A stretch of 64,000 bases of DNA from Sphingobacterium cavernae (lineage in GTDB: Bacteria; Bacteroidota; Bacteroidia; Sphingobacteriales; Sphingobacteriaceae): the NCBI RefSeq assembly GCF_008520265.1, contig NZ_VIQM01000009.1, positions 31,500-95,499 on the forward strand. Reading direction: 5' to 3'. The position numbers were made by a program, and so were the translations under genes. The notes under the pieces were generated by a model. That model was not told the origin of the DNA, ran no database searches, and worked only from the letters and a program-made list of their open reading frames with translations. Shown here one piece after another: positions 63,928 through 64,000 of this stretch (its first letter is position 1; each line of letters opens with the position of its first letter).

Positions 63928-63959
63928 TTTGCTTTAATCACCTGATTTTCATATCTTTA
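63928..63959 (+). promoter_or_regulatory. Promoter of the next gene
   Basis: TTTG at 63928-63931 and TATCTTTA at 63952-63959 are 20 bases apart. The ATG at 63980 follows. Confidence 0.55.
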
Positions 63960-63979
63960 AGCTGCAATCAGATTGTTTT

Positions 63980-64000
63980 ATGAGCAAAAGAGTACCTGTT
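63980..64000 (+). CDS. First codons of a gene cut by the window edge
   Basis: An ATG after a good promoter begins MSKRVPV and runs off the end. Seven residues cannot identify it. Confidence 0.5.

Overview
The window reads as chromosomal DNA of a Bacteroidetes bacterium, most likely family Sphingobacteriaceae (Sphingobacterium/Pedobacter-like). The evidence is AT-rich coding DNA, -7 promoter boxes of the Bacteroidetes type TAnnTTTG (often with TTTG about 19 bases upstream), almost no Shine-Dalgarno sequences, and many families typical of the phylum (DUF2480, DUF3108, DUF3109, DUF4488, DUF6427, DUF2723, LptC-type lipoprotein, prokaryotic CCDC81-HU/SPOR protein). Most of it is ordinary core genome. 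The accessory pieces are a group II intron, a broken REP-associated transposase with REP-like repeats, and an unusual PspA/flotillin/AAA-ATPase operon.

Layout. 1-5.6 kb: a coiled-coil membrane protein, an MsbA-like ABC exporter, a YtxH protein, and the haem-export genes ccmB-ccmC-ccmD followed by a membrane protein. 5.7-9.9 kb: an outer-membrane protein overlapping an lptC gene, then a PpiD/SurA-type foldase, all serving the envelope. 9.9-14 kb: DUF2480, DUF3108, DUF3109, a long-chain polyprenyl diphosphate synthase and TerC. 13.98-15.68 kb: a group II intron on the minus strand that splits terC from its terminator; its reverse transcriptase has a one-base frameshift. 15.9-18.5 kb (minus): a coiled-coil membrane protein, a strongly diverged GDP-mannose-dehydratase-like protein and thiol peroxidase. 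18.6-23.1 kb: FadL-type porin, SGNH lipoprotein, OsmC and a DUF2157-like protein. 23.2-26.1 kb: uvrA.

26.7-37.9 kb is the most interesting segment. An XRE regulator diverges from an operon of CesT/YbjN-like protein, PspA, PLDc_N-like membrane peptide, DUF4177, YqiJ/OB-fold membrane protein, flotillin and a 1615-residue DUF3686 AAA ATPase. Palindromes and a repeated 11-mer sit in the divergent control region. A dead REP-associated transposase plus palindromic repeats lies between flotillin and the ATPase. This looks like a membrane-stress or membrane-domain system.

37.9-47.3 kb (minus) is an energy-transduction cluster: TPR protein, plug-less TonB-receptor-like barrel, HU/SPOR protein, ExbB, ExbD, TonB and folC. 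47.6-54.3 kb: a Gcr-family membrane protein, pyrB, pyrR and a DUF2723 GT-C enzyme. 54.6-56.1 kb: two identical tRNA-Gln(UUG) cassettes, each with its own promoter and terminator, then prs. 56.3-62.4 kb (minus): a three-gene sugar module of ROK regulator, Tat-exported Gfo/Idh oxidoreductase and a HEAT-repeat protein with two DUF1080 domains. 62.5-64 kb: rplY (L25/Ctc), pth and the first codons of another gene.

All functions are read from sequence motifs and remembered family features. No database search was run.
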